From Acetobacteraceae bacterium (GTDB lineage: Bacteria; Pseudomonadota; Alphaproteobacteria; Acetobacterales; Acetobacteraceae), in NCBI GenBank assembly GCA_947446625.1, contig CANFIE010000002.1, positions 1 to 33,063 on the forward strand: DNA of 33,063 bases, given 5' to 3'. Below are positions 7,745-15,634 of this stretch, one piece after another. Every line of letters begins with the position of its first letter. Position 1 is the stretch's first letter. The translations under genes and the position numbers were made by a program. Below the pieces are notes generated by a model that was not told where the DNA came from, searched no databases, and worked only from the letters and a program-made list of their open reading frames with translations.

Positions 7745-8700
7745 TCCGCCTTAATCCCCGCGTCCCGAACCAATTTGCCCAGTGTCTCAACATCCCGCCG
7801 CAGATAGGCGTCATACTCCGCCAGCGTCATCACCATGGGGCTGGCCCCCATGCGCCGCATCGTCTCGCGCCCGGCCGCGCTGTCCATCACCCGCGTCACC
7901 TCGGCATGCAGCCGCTCCACAATCGGGCGCGGCGTGGCCGCCGGCATCATCAGGCCGATCCAGATCGGGTATTCAAACCCCGGCACGGTTTCCGCCACCG
8001 TGGGCAAGTCCGGCAGAAACGCGTCGCGCCGGCTGCCGGTGGTGGCCAGCCCGCGCACCCGCCCGCCACTGATCTGCGGCGCCATGCTGGGAATGCCATC
8101 GAACATGATGGGCACCTGGCCCGCGATCAGCGCCGTCCGCGCCTCGTTCGAGCCACGGAAGCTCACCGCCACCATGTCCACCCCGGCCATGGCCTTCAGC
8201 ATTTCCCCGGCCAGGTGGTAGGGCGTGCCCGGGCCGGAATGGGCGTAATTCCACTTGCCCGGCTCGCGCTTCAGCAGCGCGATGAACTCTGGCAGCGTGG
8301 TCGCCGGCACACTCGGGTGCAGCGCCAGCACGTTGTTGGCAATGTTGATCGGCGCCACCGCCGTCAGGTCGCGCAGCAGCACATAGCCGCGCTGCGGCTG
8401 CAGGGTTTCATTGGCGGCGGCGGTATTGCCCAGCACCACCAGCGTATGGCCATCGGCCCCGGCCTTGGCTACCAGATCGGTGCCAATCGAGCCACCGGCC
8501 CCCGGCTTGTTCTCCACCACCACCGGCACACCCAGCGCGGCGCTCAGCGGCTCGGCCACGAAGCGCGCCGCCACATCGGCGGCGCCGCCCAAGCCAAAGG
8601 GCACCACCAGCCGCAGCGGCCGGCTGGGCCAGGCGGGTTGGGCATGCACAAGGGCGGGAGCACCCAGCACGCTCCCCAGCAGCAGGCGGCGCGGGATCAT
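7741..8700 (-). CDS. Bug/TctC-family substrate-binding protein (second of tandem pair)
   Basis: A 319-residue periplasmic receptor with signal M-I-P-R-R-L-L-L-G-S-V-L-G-A-P-A-L-V-H-A and mature start Q-P-A-W-P-S-R-P-L-R-L-V-V-P-F-G-L-G-G-A. V-V-V-E-N-K-P-G-A-G-G-S-I-G-T-D follows. It is clearly a paralogue of the gene just upstream: the shared P-F-G-L-G-G-x-A-D-V-A-A-R-F run, H-S/S-S-G-P-G-T-P-Y-H-x-A-G-E and F-R-G-S-N-E-A-R-T-A-L-I-A-G-Q-V-P run through most of the length. It overlaps both neighbours by four bases. Bug proteins normally hand ligand to a TctAB permease or act as sensors, and no TctAB gene is here. Ligand unknown. Confidence 0.92.
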   Translation of the reverse strand: MIPRRLLLGSVLGAPALVHAQPAWPSRPLRLVVPFGLGGAADVAARFVAEPLSAALGVPVVVENKPGAGGSIGTDLVAKAGADGHTLVVLGNTAAANETLQPQRGYVLLRDLTAVAPINIANNVLALHPSVPATTLPEFIALLKREPGKWNYAHSGPGTPYHLAGEMLKAMAGVDMVAVSFRGSNEARTALIAGQVPIMFDGIPSMAPQISGGRVRGLATTGSRRDAFLPDLPTVAETVPGFEYPIWIGLMMPAATPRPIVERLHAEVTRVMDSAAGRETMRRMGASPMVMTLAEYDAYLRRDVETLGKLVRDAGIKAE

Positions 8701-9653
8701 TCCGCCACAATCCGCGCCATGCGGATGTAGTCACGCTGTCGCACGATATCCTGCTCCACAAAGCTGTTGAACGCCGCCACGCCCATGGTCAGCGGCAGGG
8801 CACCGCCGCGCGCCTGGGCCTCGCGCGTCGCCGGCAATTCCAAAATGGTATTCACTGCCGCATGCAGCCGCTCCACCACCGCATCCGGCGTGCCGCGCGG
8901 CGCCATCAGCCCCAGCCAGATCTCGGCCTGGTAGCCCGGCACCGTCTCGGCCACGGCGGGCAGGTCCGGCATCAGCGGGGTGCGCTGCGGCCCGGTGGTG
9001 GCCAGGCCCAGCACCCGGCCACTGGTAATCTGCTCCCGCATGGTCGGAATCGCGTCGAACATCATCGGCACCTGGCCGGCAATCAGCGCCGTCCGCGCCT
9101 CATTGCTGCCCCTGAAGGGAATATGGTTCAGCCGTATCCCCGCCATGCCGGCAAACACTTCCCCGGCAATATGGTAGGGCGTGCCGGGGCCGGAGGAGGC
9201 GAAGTCGATCGCCCCCGGTGCCGCCTTGGCCTTGGCAATCAACTCGGCCACGCTGCGCACGCCCAGGGCCGGGCTCACCGCCAGCACGTGGTAGGCCACG
9301 TTCACCGCCGCCACCGGCCGCAAATCCCGCAGCAGCACATAGGGCCGGTTGGGCAGCAGCGTCTCATTGGCGGTGTGGGTGTTCGACATCATCAGAATGG
9401 TGTGGCCATCGGTCGCCTTGGCCACCGCATCGGTGCCAATCACCGCGCCGGCGCCGGGCCGGTTCTCCACCACCACGGGTTGGCCCAGCGCCGCGGCCAG
9501 CGGCTCGGCCAGGAAGCGCGCCGCCACATCGGCGCTGCCACCCAGCCCGAACGGCACCACCAGCCGCACCGGCCGGCTGGGCCAGGCCGGCTGCGCCTGC
9601 GCCAAGGCCGGCGCCAGCACGGCCCCGGCCAGCAGATTTCTGCGATGCAGCAT
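8697..9653 (-). CDS. Bug/TctC-family substrate-binding protein (first of tandem pair, operon leader)
   Basis: A 318-residue periplasmic receptor and the first gene of the six-gene minus-strand operon. The signal peptide is M-L-H-R-R-N-L-L-A-G-A-V-L-A-P-A-L-A-Q-A, and the mature part starts Q-P-A-W-P-S-R-P-V-R-L-V-V-P-F-G-L-G-G-S. The ATG at 9653 is chosen because GGGAGG (complement of 9660-9665) lies 6 bases upstream; an ATG 13 codons earlier lacks a ribosome site and would spoil the signal peptide. It is a close paralogue of the following gene (7741-8700). A promoter must lie in the ~70 bases between 9654 and the alpha-E gene, or transcription may come through from further upstream; I could not pick out a convincing one. 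Confidence 0.92.
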   Translation of the reverse strand: MLHRRNLLAGAVLAPALAQAQPAWPSRPVRLVVPFGLGGSADVAARFLAEPLAAALGQPVVVENRPGAGAVIGTDAVAKATDGHTILMMSNTHTANETLLPNRPYVLLRDLRPVAAVNVAYHVLAVSPALGVRSVAELIAKAKAAPGAIDFASSGPGTPYHIAGEVFAGMAGIRLNHIPFRGSNEARTALIAGQVPMMFDAIPTMREQITSGRVLGLATTGPQRTPLMPDLPAVAETVPGYQAEIWLGLMAPRGTPDAVVERLHAAVNTILELPATREAQARGGALPLTMGVAAFNSFVEQDIVRQRDYIRMARIVAE

Positions 9654-9725
9654 TTGCGCCCTCCCGTATTCCGGTAGGGAATATGCACTCATACCGCAGG
9701 GAATCCAGTGCGCCCGAGGGCGGAA

Positions 9726-10664
9726 TCAAGCCTTGATGTAGAAGGCCTCAATCTCACTGCCGAGAACCGCCGTCCGCTCGATCATTTCGGTCAGGAACTC
9801 GTGCATCCCGCCCTTCAAAATCCCATCGATCCGGCCGTAATGCAGGCGGGACTGCAATTCCCCCGCCAGCCGATGGCATTCGCCGCGCCGGCCACCCTGG
9901 CCCACGGCAATCGTCTCCAGCGTCTGCGCCACGTCTGAAAGGCAGGCCATCAGGCTGCGCGGCAGCTCGGGCCGCAAAATCAGCAGCTCGGCAATCTTCT
10001 TCGGCTGCAAGCGGTCGCGGTAAACCCACTGATAGGCGCGGCCGGCCGAAACCGACCGCAGCAGCGCCTGCCACTGGGCATGCGCCACGGCGCCATCGGC
10101 GGTGGGTTCCAGAATCTCGTGCCGCACATCCAGCAGCCGAGACGTGCAGTCGGCGCGTTCCAGCATGGTGCCCAGCTGCACGAACAGCTTGGCCTCGTCG
10201 CGCAGCATGGTGTCATGCGCCGCGCCGTTGAACAGCAGCACCCGCTCGCGCACCCATTCCAGGAAGCCCGGCAGCTTCTCGCCCTCGGTCGCCGCCGGCG
10301 GCAGCTTGCGCAACTCGTTCCAGGTATCGTTCAGGGTGGACCACATGGCCACGGTCAGCGCCGTGCGCACGCTGCGCGCATTGCTGCGCCCCGCCGCCAG
10401 GCAGCTGGCAATGGCCGAGGGATTCTCCTCGTCGAACACCAGCCAGTGCACCACCTTGTCCTGCACCGCGCGCTCGTGCTTCTCGAAGAAGCCGTAGTCG
10501 CAGCCGGCGGCCACCAGCAGGCTGCGCCAAACCTCCTCCTCGCCGGCCTCATCGCCAGCCACGCTGGCCATGCGGGAAGCAACCTCAAGCCCGCGGGCGA
10601 TATTGCCGGCGCGCTCCATGTAGCGGGCCAGCCAGAACAGGCAGTCTGCGGTGCGGCTCAGCAT
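9726..10664 (-). CDS. Alpha-E domain protein (DUF403 / COG2307)
   Basis: A 312-residue all-helical protein with the family opening M-L-S-R-T-A-D-C-L-F-W-L-A-R-Y-M-E-R-A (residues 1-19), followed by R-G-L-E-V and the W-R-S-L-L region. The E-R-A-D-C-T-S-R-L-L-D-V-R stretch near 170 and G-R-A-Y-Q-W-V-Y near 212 are also typical. Alpha-E proteins accompany circularly permuted ATP-grasp enzymes and are predicted (comparative genomics by Iyer, Aravind and colleagues) to work with them in making or attaching peptides; the biochemistry is not settled. Here it starts 7 bases before the stop of the ATP-grasp gene, so the two form one unit. Start at 10664 gives the conserved N-terminus. Confidence 0.93.
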   Translation of the reverse strand: MLSRTADCLFWLARYMERAGNIARGLEVASRMASVAGDEAGEEEVWRSLLVAAGCDYGFFEKHERAVQDKVVHWLVFDEENPSAIASCLAAGRSNARSVRTALTVAMWSTLNDTWNELRKLPPAATEGEKLPGFLEWVRERVLLFNGAAHDTMLRDEAKLFVQLGTMLERADCTSRLLDVRHEILEPTADGAVAHAQWQALLRSVSAGRAYQWVYRDRLQPKKIAELLILRPELPRSLMACLSDVAQTLETIAVGQGGRRGECHRLAGELQSRLHYGRIDGILKGGMHEFLTEMIERTAVLGSEIEAFYIKA

Positions 10665-12217
10665 TGCTGCTGCTCCTGGCTGATGGCGGCTTCCAGCGGG
10701 CCTTCGCCCTCCAGCACCCAGGTATCCTTGGTACCGCCGCCCTGGCTGCTGTTCACTACCAGGCTCCCCTCGCGCAGCGCCACGCGGGTCAGCCCGCCCG
10801 GCACAATCCGCACATCCTTGCCGCTGAGCACGAAGGGCCGCAAATCCACATGCCGCGGCGCCACCCCGGCCTCCACCAGCGTCGGGCAGGTGGAAAGCGC
10901 CAGGGTCGGCTGGGCAATGTAGTCACCCGGCTTGGCTTTGATCCTGTCGGCAAAGTCGGCGCGCTCAGCCGCCGTGGCATGCGGGCCCACCAGCATGCCG
11001 TAGCCGCCGCTGCCCTTGCACAGCTTCACCACCAGCTCGTCCAGATGCTCCAGCACGTATTTGCGGTCGTCATCGCGCTCGCACAAATAGGTCGGCACAT
11101 TGGCGATCAAGGGTTCCTCACCCAGATAAAACCGCACCATATCCGGCACATAGGGGTAAATCGCCTTGTCATCGGCAATGCCGCCGCCCGGCGCATTGGC
11201 CAGCGCCACATTGCCGGCCAGGTAGGCGCTCATCAGCCCCGGCACGCCCACCAGGCTGTCCTCGCGGAACACCTGCGGGTCCAGGAACTCGTCATCAATG
11301 CGGCGGTAGATCACATCCACCCGCTTCGGCCCGGCGGTGGTGCGCATGTACACGCGCTTGTCCTGCACCAGCAGGTCGGCGCCCTCCACCACTTCAATGC
11401 CCATCTCATCGGCCAGGAAGCAGTGTTCGTAATACGCGCTGTTGAACGGCCCCGGCGTCAGCAACACCACATTCGGCTCACCCGGGCAGTTGGGCGGCGC
11501 GGCCTCCTTCAGCGTGGTCAACAATTCCTCGGGGTAATGCGCCACCGGGGCAATCCGGTGCCGATGGCACAGCCGCGGAAACAGCCGCAGCATCGCCTCG
11601 CGGTTTTCCAGCATGTAGGAAACACCGGAAGGCGTGCGGCAATTATCCTCCAGCACGTAGAATTTGTCCGGCCCCGTCCGCACCAGGTCAATGCCCGAGA
11701 TATGCGTGTAGATGCCCCCCGGCGGCTTGAACCCGGCCATGATCGGCCGCCGCGCCTCATTCTGCACCACCAGCGCTTCTGGGATCTTGCCGGCGCGGAT
11801 GATCTCCTTCCCGCCATACACATCCGCCAGAAAGGCGTTCAGCGCCCGCACCCGCTGGGTCAGCCCCGTGGCCAGGCGTTGCCATTCGGCCTGGGCCAGA
11901 ATGCGCGGAATGATGTCGAAGGGGATCAACCGCTCGGGGTCACCGCCCTCGCCATAGACGGCGAAGGTAATGCCTATCCGGCGGAACAGCAGTTCGGCCT
12001 CGCCGCGCTTGCGCAGCAACTCCTCTCGCGGGGTATTGGCAAGCCAACGCTCAATTTGGGCATAGGCAGCGGCCGGAGGCACCTGATTGGCAAGGCCGAG
12101 CATCTCATCATAGGCAACCGGTGTCGCATGCACTGGCGATGGGTCTTTCCTGGTCCTGACCGTGGCGATCATCTGCCGCAGGGCATCACGGCCCGGCCCC
12201 GTTGCGCAAGCCGCCAT
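10658..12217 (-). CDS. Circularly permuted type 2 ATP-grasp protein (DUF404/DUF407, COG2308)
   Basis: Up to 519 residues. Recognisable parts are the Y-D-E-M opening near residue 36, R-I-G-I-T-F-A-V-Y, the R-A-L-N-A-F-L-A-D-V-Y-G segment near 145, and the ATP-grasp core pieces K-F-Y-V-L-E-D-N-C-R-T-P-S-G-V-S-Y and L-V-V-K-L-C-K-G-S-G-G-Y-G-M. The C-terminal V-V-N-S-S-Q-G-G-G-T-K-D-T-W-V is the usual family ending. The family is predicted to ligate amino acids or peptides; no substrate is known to me. The N-terminus is uncertain: the ATG at 12217 and one at 12172 both lack a clear ribosome site, and family members usually start shortly before Y-D-E-M, so the first ~15-30 residues may not be real. 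It is followed, with a 7-base overlap, by the alpha-E gene. Confidence 0.9.
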   Translation of the reverse strand: MAACATGPGRDALRQMIATVRTRKDPSPVHATPVAYDEMLGLANQVPPAAAYAQIERWLANTPREELLRKRGEAELLFRRIGITFAVYGEGGDPERLIPFDIIPRILAQAEWQRLATGLTQRVRALNAFLADVYGGKEIIRAGKIPEALVVQNEARRPIMAGFKPPGGIYTHISGIDLVRTGPDKFYVLEDNCRTPSGVSYMLENREAMLRLFPRLCHRHRIAPVAHYPEELLTTLKEAAPPNCPGEPNVVLLTPGPFNSAYYEHCFLADEMGIEVVEGADLLVQDKRVYMRTTAGPKRVDVIYRRIDDEFLDPQVFREDSLVGVPGLMSAYLAGNVALANAPGGGIADDKAIYPYVPDMVRFYLGEEPLIANVPTYLCERDDDRKYVLEHLDELVVKLCKGSGGYGMLVGPHATAAERADFADRIKAKPGDYIAQPTLALSTCPTLVEAGVAPRHVDLRPFVLSGKDVRIVPGGLTRVALREGSLVVNSSQGGGTKDTWVLEGEGPLEAAISQEQQQC

Positions 12218-12229
12218 CGTTCAAATTCG

Positions 12230-12258
12230 ATAATCTCTGGCGCGTCCTCCGCCCGCAA
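12230..12258 (-). promoter_or_regulatory. Candidate sigma-70-type promoter for the ATP-grasp/alpha-E unit
   Basis: Read on the minus strand there is TTGCGG (complement of 12253-12258), a 17-base spacer and GATTAT (complement of 12230-12235). The -35 box matches TTGACA at three positions and the -10 box matches TATAAT at four. Transcription would begin near 12223, leaving almost no leader for an ATG at 12217 but about 50 bases for one at 12172, which is a mild argument for the later start. The box sits in the 145-base divergent gap shared with the thiamine-diphosphate enzyme. Confidence 0.35.
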
Positions 12259-12362
12259 AACGGGCAACTGCCCCAAATCACTCCAATTCGCTGCCCCGCT
12301 TCAACCCATGGACGCCGCGCCATCCCTGCCTATGCTTGGCCGCACAGAAGGGGAAATGCAGC

Positions 12363-14003
12363 ATGCCACAGGGGAATAGCGGGCTGACCGGCGCGGGCGC
12401 GGTGGCCCAGGCCATGCGGGCGGCCGGCGTGGCGCGGGTTTATGGCGTGCCGGGCGGTGGCTCCAGCCTGGACCTCATCGCCGCGCTGAAGGCCGAGGGC
12501 ATCAGCTTCATCCTGGCCCGGCAGGAAACCGCCGCCGTCATCATGGCCGGGGCCGAGGCCGAGATAACCCACCAGCCCAGCGCCGCCCTGGTGACGCGTG
12601 GTCCCGGCGTGGGCAATGCCGCCAATGGCATGGCCGTGGCCAGCCTGGAACGCAACGCGGTGATGCTGGTGGCGGACGGCTTTCCGCCAGGCGAACGTGC
12701 CTACGCCAACCACCAGTATTTCGACCACGCCGCCATGCTGCGCCCCGTGACCAAGGCCGCCGCCCAAGCGCTGGAGGCCGAATCGGCCTGCGCCGCCATC
12801 ACTGCCACCCTGCTGGATACCGCCATGGCCGCCCCGCGTGGCCCGGTGCTGCTGGAACTCAGCGGCCGCGCCGCCAAGGCCCCGGCCCCTGCCCTGCCGG
12901 TGACCCACAACGCCGCCCCCACCACGGCGCCCGGCGCCTCCGCCCTGGCCGCCGCCCGCGCCATCCTCGCCAAGGCTCAGCGCCCCGCTTTGGTGGCCGG
13001 GCTGGAAGCCACCACCCCCGAAGCCACCGCCGCCCTGCGCGCCCTGGCCGAAGCGCTGGGCTGCCCCACTTTGGTAACCTACAAGGCCAAAGGCGTGCTG
13101 CCCGACGCTCACCCGCTATTCGGCGGCGTGTTCACCGCCAGCCATGCCGAGGCCGCGCTGCTGCACCAGGCCGACGCCATTGTGCTGGTGGGCGCCGACC
13201 CGGTGGAGTTCTTCGCCCAGCCCTGGCGCTACGCCGCCCCGGTGATCGACCTGGGCACCGCGCCCCGCCCGCTGCATTACCGCACCCCGGATGTGGCGCT
13301 GTACGGCCCGCTGGCCCCGGCCCTGGCCGCCCTGGCCGCAGGCGCCGCCCGCAGCACCTGGACCGCCGCCGAGATCGGCGCCGCCCGTGACGCCTGGGCC
13401 GGCAGCCTGCGCAACCGCGCCGGTGGCAATGCCGGGCTTTCCCCTACCGAAGTGGTGGAGCAGGCCCAGGCGGCCTGCCGCCGCGCCGCCCGTCACCCGC
13501 GCATCAGCGTGGATGCCGGCGCGCATATGTTCCCCTGCACCAGCTTCTGGCAGGCCGAGCACCCCGGCGACCTGCTGATCTCCAACGGCCTGGCCAGCAT
13601 GGGCTACGCCCTGCCCGCCGGCATCGCCGCGGCGCTGGTGGACCCCTCGCGCGGCGCCCTGGCCTTCACCGGAGATGGCGGCCTGCTGATGTGCCTGGGC
13701 GAGTTGGCCACCGCCGCCGCGCTGGGCGTGAAGCTGACCGTGGTGGTGTTCAACGACGCCACGCTCAGCCTGATCGACATCAAGAAGGAACAGCGCGAAA
13801 TGCCCGAAGGCTCGCTGGGCTGGCCGATGGTGGACTTCGTCAGCGTCATGCAGGGCTGCGGCGGCCTGGGCCTGCGCGCCCGCACCGCCGAGGAATACGC
13901 GGCGGCGCTGGACCAGGCGCTGGCCCATGAAGGACCAGCCCTGGTGGATGTGCTGGTGGACCCGGGCAGCTACCCGGCGCAGATCAAGGCACTTCGGGGT
14001 TAG
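12363..14003 (+). CDS. Thiamine-diphosphate-dependent enzyme, acetolactate-synthase-large-subunit-like
   Basis: A 546-residue cytoplasmic enzyme of the ThDP family (acetolactate synthase, benzoylformate decarboxylase, oxalyl-CoA decarboxylase relatives). The pyrimidine-domain catalytic Glu is E55 in R-Q-E-T-A-A. The ThDP/Mg motif is G-D-G-G at 437-440 with the paired Asn at 464 (F-N-D-A-T-L-S-L). The central FAD/NAD-like domain is ~190-320. The start is ATG 12363 with AAGGGGA a few bases upstream; an in-frame TTG at 12336 is less likely. No acetolactate synthase small subunit follows, and the residues after G-V-P-G-G-G-S-S differ from true IlvB, so biosynthetic acetolactate synthesis is not assumed. 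It stands alone, divergent from the ATP-grasp gene and convergent with an amidase. Substrate unknown. Confidence 0.85.
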   Translation: MPQGNSGLTGAGAVAQAMRAAGVARVYGVPGGGSSLDLIAALKAEGISFILARQETAAVIMAGAEAEITHQPSAALVTRGPGVGNAANGMAVASLERNAVMLVADGFPPGERAYANHQYFDHAAMLRPVTKAAAQALEAESACAAITATLLDTAMAAPRGPVLLELSGRAAKAPAPALPVTHNAAPTTAPGASALAAARAILAKAQRPALVAGLEATTPEATAALRALAEALGCPTLVTYKAKGVLPDAHPLFGGVFTASHAEAALLHQADAIVLVGADPVEFFAQPWRYAAPVIDLGTAPRPLHYRTPDVALYGPLAPALAALAAGAARSTWTAAEIGAARDAWAGSLRNRAGGNAGLSPTEVVEQAQAACRRAARHPRISVDAGAHMFPCTSFWQAEHPGDLLISNGLASMGYALPAGIAAALVDPSRGALAFTGDGGLLMCLGELATAAALGVKLTVVVFNDATLSLIDIKKEQREMPEGSLGWPMVDFVSVMQGCGGLGLRARTAEEYAAALDQALAHEGPALVDVLVDPGSYPAQIKALRG

Positions 14004-14015
14004 GACCCGAAGCGC

Positions 14016-14042
14016 CGCTCGCCCTCAGGCCAAGGGCGAGCG
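14016..14042. terminator. Hairpin between convergent genes, possible bidirectional terminator
   Basis: A perfect 9-bp stem, CGCTCGCCC at 14016-14024 pairing with GGGCGAGCG at 14034-14042, encloses a 9-base loop. It lies just after the thiamine-diphosphate enzyme stop, and its right half and loop contain the last codons and stop of the amidase gene. No T-run follows on either strand, so termination is inferred from position and stem strength only. Confidence 0.4.
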
Positions 14043-15431
14043 CTTGTGCCAGTCGGTCACCTGCTGGAAGGCATCGGCTGCGCGCAGCACGGTGCTTTCG
14101 GCAAAGGGCCGCGCCGCCAATTGCAGCCCCACCGGCAGCCCCCGATCATCAAACCCGCAGGGAATGCTGATGGTGGGCAGGCCGAGATAGTTGAACGGCC
14201 GCGTATTGGCCGAAACCGCCATGAAGCGCGACCAATTCTCCGGGTTCACGTCAATATCGGTTTCCGCCAGCGTCGGCACCCGGGTCTTCACCGTGGGCGT
14301 CGCCACCACATCAAACCCATTCATCGCCTCGGCCACGAATTGCCGCAGCAGCGGCCCCCGCCGGGCCAGCGATTCAATGTAGTAATGCGCCGGCATGGCA
14401 TAGCCGCCGAACAGCCGCGCATTCAGATGAATGGCATAATCCTGCGGATAGTCGCGCATCCAGTTGGCGTGAATGGCGGCACCCTCGGCGCGGCTGATCA
14501 CGGCGGTATAGGCGTTGATCGCCGCCATGCTCGGCGCCGCAACATACTGCACCGTGGCGCCCTGCGCCTTCAGCACCGCCAGCGCCTCCTCAAACGCCTT
14601 CACCACCGGCTCATCGGCGCCATCCATGAACGATGTGGCGCACACCGCCACGCGCAGCCCGCGCAGCTCGCCGGTCAGCGCCGCCTCGTAATCCGGCACC
14701 GCCTCGCGCGCGCTGGTGGCGTCGTACGGGTCATGCCCGGCGGTGATGGCCAGAAACCGCGCCGCATCCCGCGCCGTGCGCACCAGCGGCCCGACATTGT
14801 CGGCGCTGAACGAAAGCGGCATCACCCCATGGCGCGAAACCCGGGTCTGCGTCGCCTTCAGCCCGGTCACGCCGCAAATGCTGGCCGGCAGCCGGATGGA
14901 ACCACCCGTGTCACTGCCCAGCGCCGCATAGAACAACCGCCCCGCCACGCCCGAACCCGAGCCGGAGGACGAGCCGCCGGTGCAGTAGTCCACATTCCAC
15001 GGGTTGTGGCAGTGGCCGTAATGCGCGTTGTGCCCGGTGGGGTTCTGCGCGAACTCCGCCATGTTCAACGTGCCCATGTCGATGGCGCCGGCGGCGTCCA
15101 GCTTCATCAGCACGGTCGCGGTCTTGTCGGCCACGAAGTCCTGGCGGATTTTGCTGCCGCAGGTGCTCACCTTGCCGGCGCGGTAGTACATGTCCTTGTG
15201 CATCATTGGCACGCCGGCCAGCGGCCCGGCCTTGATGCCCACGGCCCGTGCCTTGTCGGCAGCGGCGGCGGCGGCCAGCGCGGCCTCGCCCTCCAGCCGA
15301 ATGGTCACGTTCAGCGCCGGGTTATGCGCCGCAATCCGCGCCAGGCTGGTCTGCACCAGCGCCTCGGCCTTCACCTCGCCCTTGGCGAAGGCGTCGGCCG
15401 CCTCGGTCATCGAAAGCTCGGCGAGGCTCAT
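14025..15431 (-). CDS. Amidase-signature family amidohydrolase
   Basis: A 468-residue serine amidase that should hydrolyse a C-N amide bond in the cytoplasm. The Ser-cisSer-Lys triad is complete: K79 (M-H-K-D-M-Y), cis-Ser 154 (T-G-G-S-S-S-G-S-G-S) and nucleophile S178 (G-S-D-T-G-G-S-I-R-L-P-A-S). These fall at the same numbers as in GatA enzymes, which shows there are no large N-terminal insertions. No signal peptide is visible. Its ATG overlaps by four bases the stop of a 68-residue upstream gene that looks like a GatC/AtzG partner, so it resembles AtzE/GatA-type amidases that work as a complex. The substrate is unknown; GatA itself is unlikely because no gatB is nearby. Confidence 0.93.
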   Translation of the reverse strand: MSLAELSMTEAADAFAKGEVKAEALVQTSLARIAAHNPALNVTIRLEGEAALAAAAAADKARAVGIKAGPLAGVPMMHKDMYYRAGKVSTCGSKIRQDFVADKTATVLMKLDAAGAIDMGTLNMAEFAQNPTGHNAHYGHCHNPWNVDYCTGGSSSGSGSGVAGRLFYAALGSDTGGSIRLPASICGVTGLKATQTRVSRHGVMPLSFSADNVGPLVRTARDAARFLAITAGHDPYDATSAREAVPDYEAALTGELRGLRVAVCATSFMDGADEPVVKAFEEALAVLKAQGATVQYVAAPSMAAINAYTAVISRAEGAAIHANWMRDYPQDYAIHLNARLFGGYAMPAHYYIESLARRGPLLRQFVAEAMNGFDVVATPTVKTRVPTLAETDIDVNPENWSRFMAVSANTRPFNYLGLPTISIPCGFDDRGLPVGLQLAARPFAESTVLRAADAFQQVTDWHKRSPLA

Positions 15432-15634
15432 GCGCCCGGCTCCATGCAGTCGCGCATGGCAAGCTCGAAGGATGACGGCTCATCCTCGAACACCATGGTG
15501 CCGCGCAGCTTTTCCAGCTCGGCAATCAGCCCGACCATATCGGCCAGGCCATGCCGCGCCGCGGCATTCGGGCATTCAACGCCACTCCAGCGACGAATCG
15601 CCTCCATGGTTGGCACGACGAGTTCGGGTTCCAT
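15428..15634 (-). CDS. Small AtzG/GatC-like putative amidase partner (68 aa)
   Basis: The ATG at 15634 is preceded by AGGGG about 9-10 bases upstream and opens a 68-residue protein ending M-E-P-G-A. Its stop overlaps the amidase start as ATGA, so it is almost certainly translated with it. The layout fits the GatC/AtzG (DUF4089-type) adaptor: two short helices (M-V-P... V-G-L-I-A-E-L-E-K-L) followed by an extended, acidic, proline-containing tail F-E-D-E-P-S-S-F-E-L-A. In GatCAB and the AtzE-AtzG complex such a tail wraps round the amidase. Sequence similarity is weak and the assignment rests on size, tail pattern and coupling. The frame continues open upstream, but the longer versions run antisense through the neighbouring dehydrogenase gene. 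Confidence 0.7.
   Translation of the reverse strand: MEPELVVPTMEAIRRWSGVECPNAAARHGLADMVGLIAELEKLRGTMVFEDEPSSFELAMRDCMEPGA

Noticed and set aside
12251..12265. Inverted repeat GCCCG-N5-CGGGC in the divergent gap before the thiamine-diphosphate enzyme as an operator.
   Set aside because: Five-base arms are expected by chance in this GC-rich sequence and no regulator gene is adjacent.
10664..12379. A 571-codon plus-strand open frame opposite the ATP-grasp gene.
   Set aside because: Compositionally a shadow; the minus-strand protein carries conserved ATP-grasp segments.
12363..14003. Calling the thiamine-diphosphate enzyme IlvB/IlvG.
   Set aside because: No small regulatory subunit or branched-chain genes nearby and family-specific stretches differ; only the superfamily is supported.
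14025..15431. Calling the amidase GatA of the tRNA amidotransferase.
   Set aside because: gatB is absent and the small partner is closer in pattern to AtzG/GatC-like adaptors of catabolic amidases.
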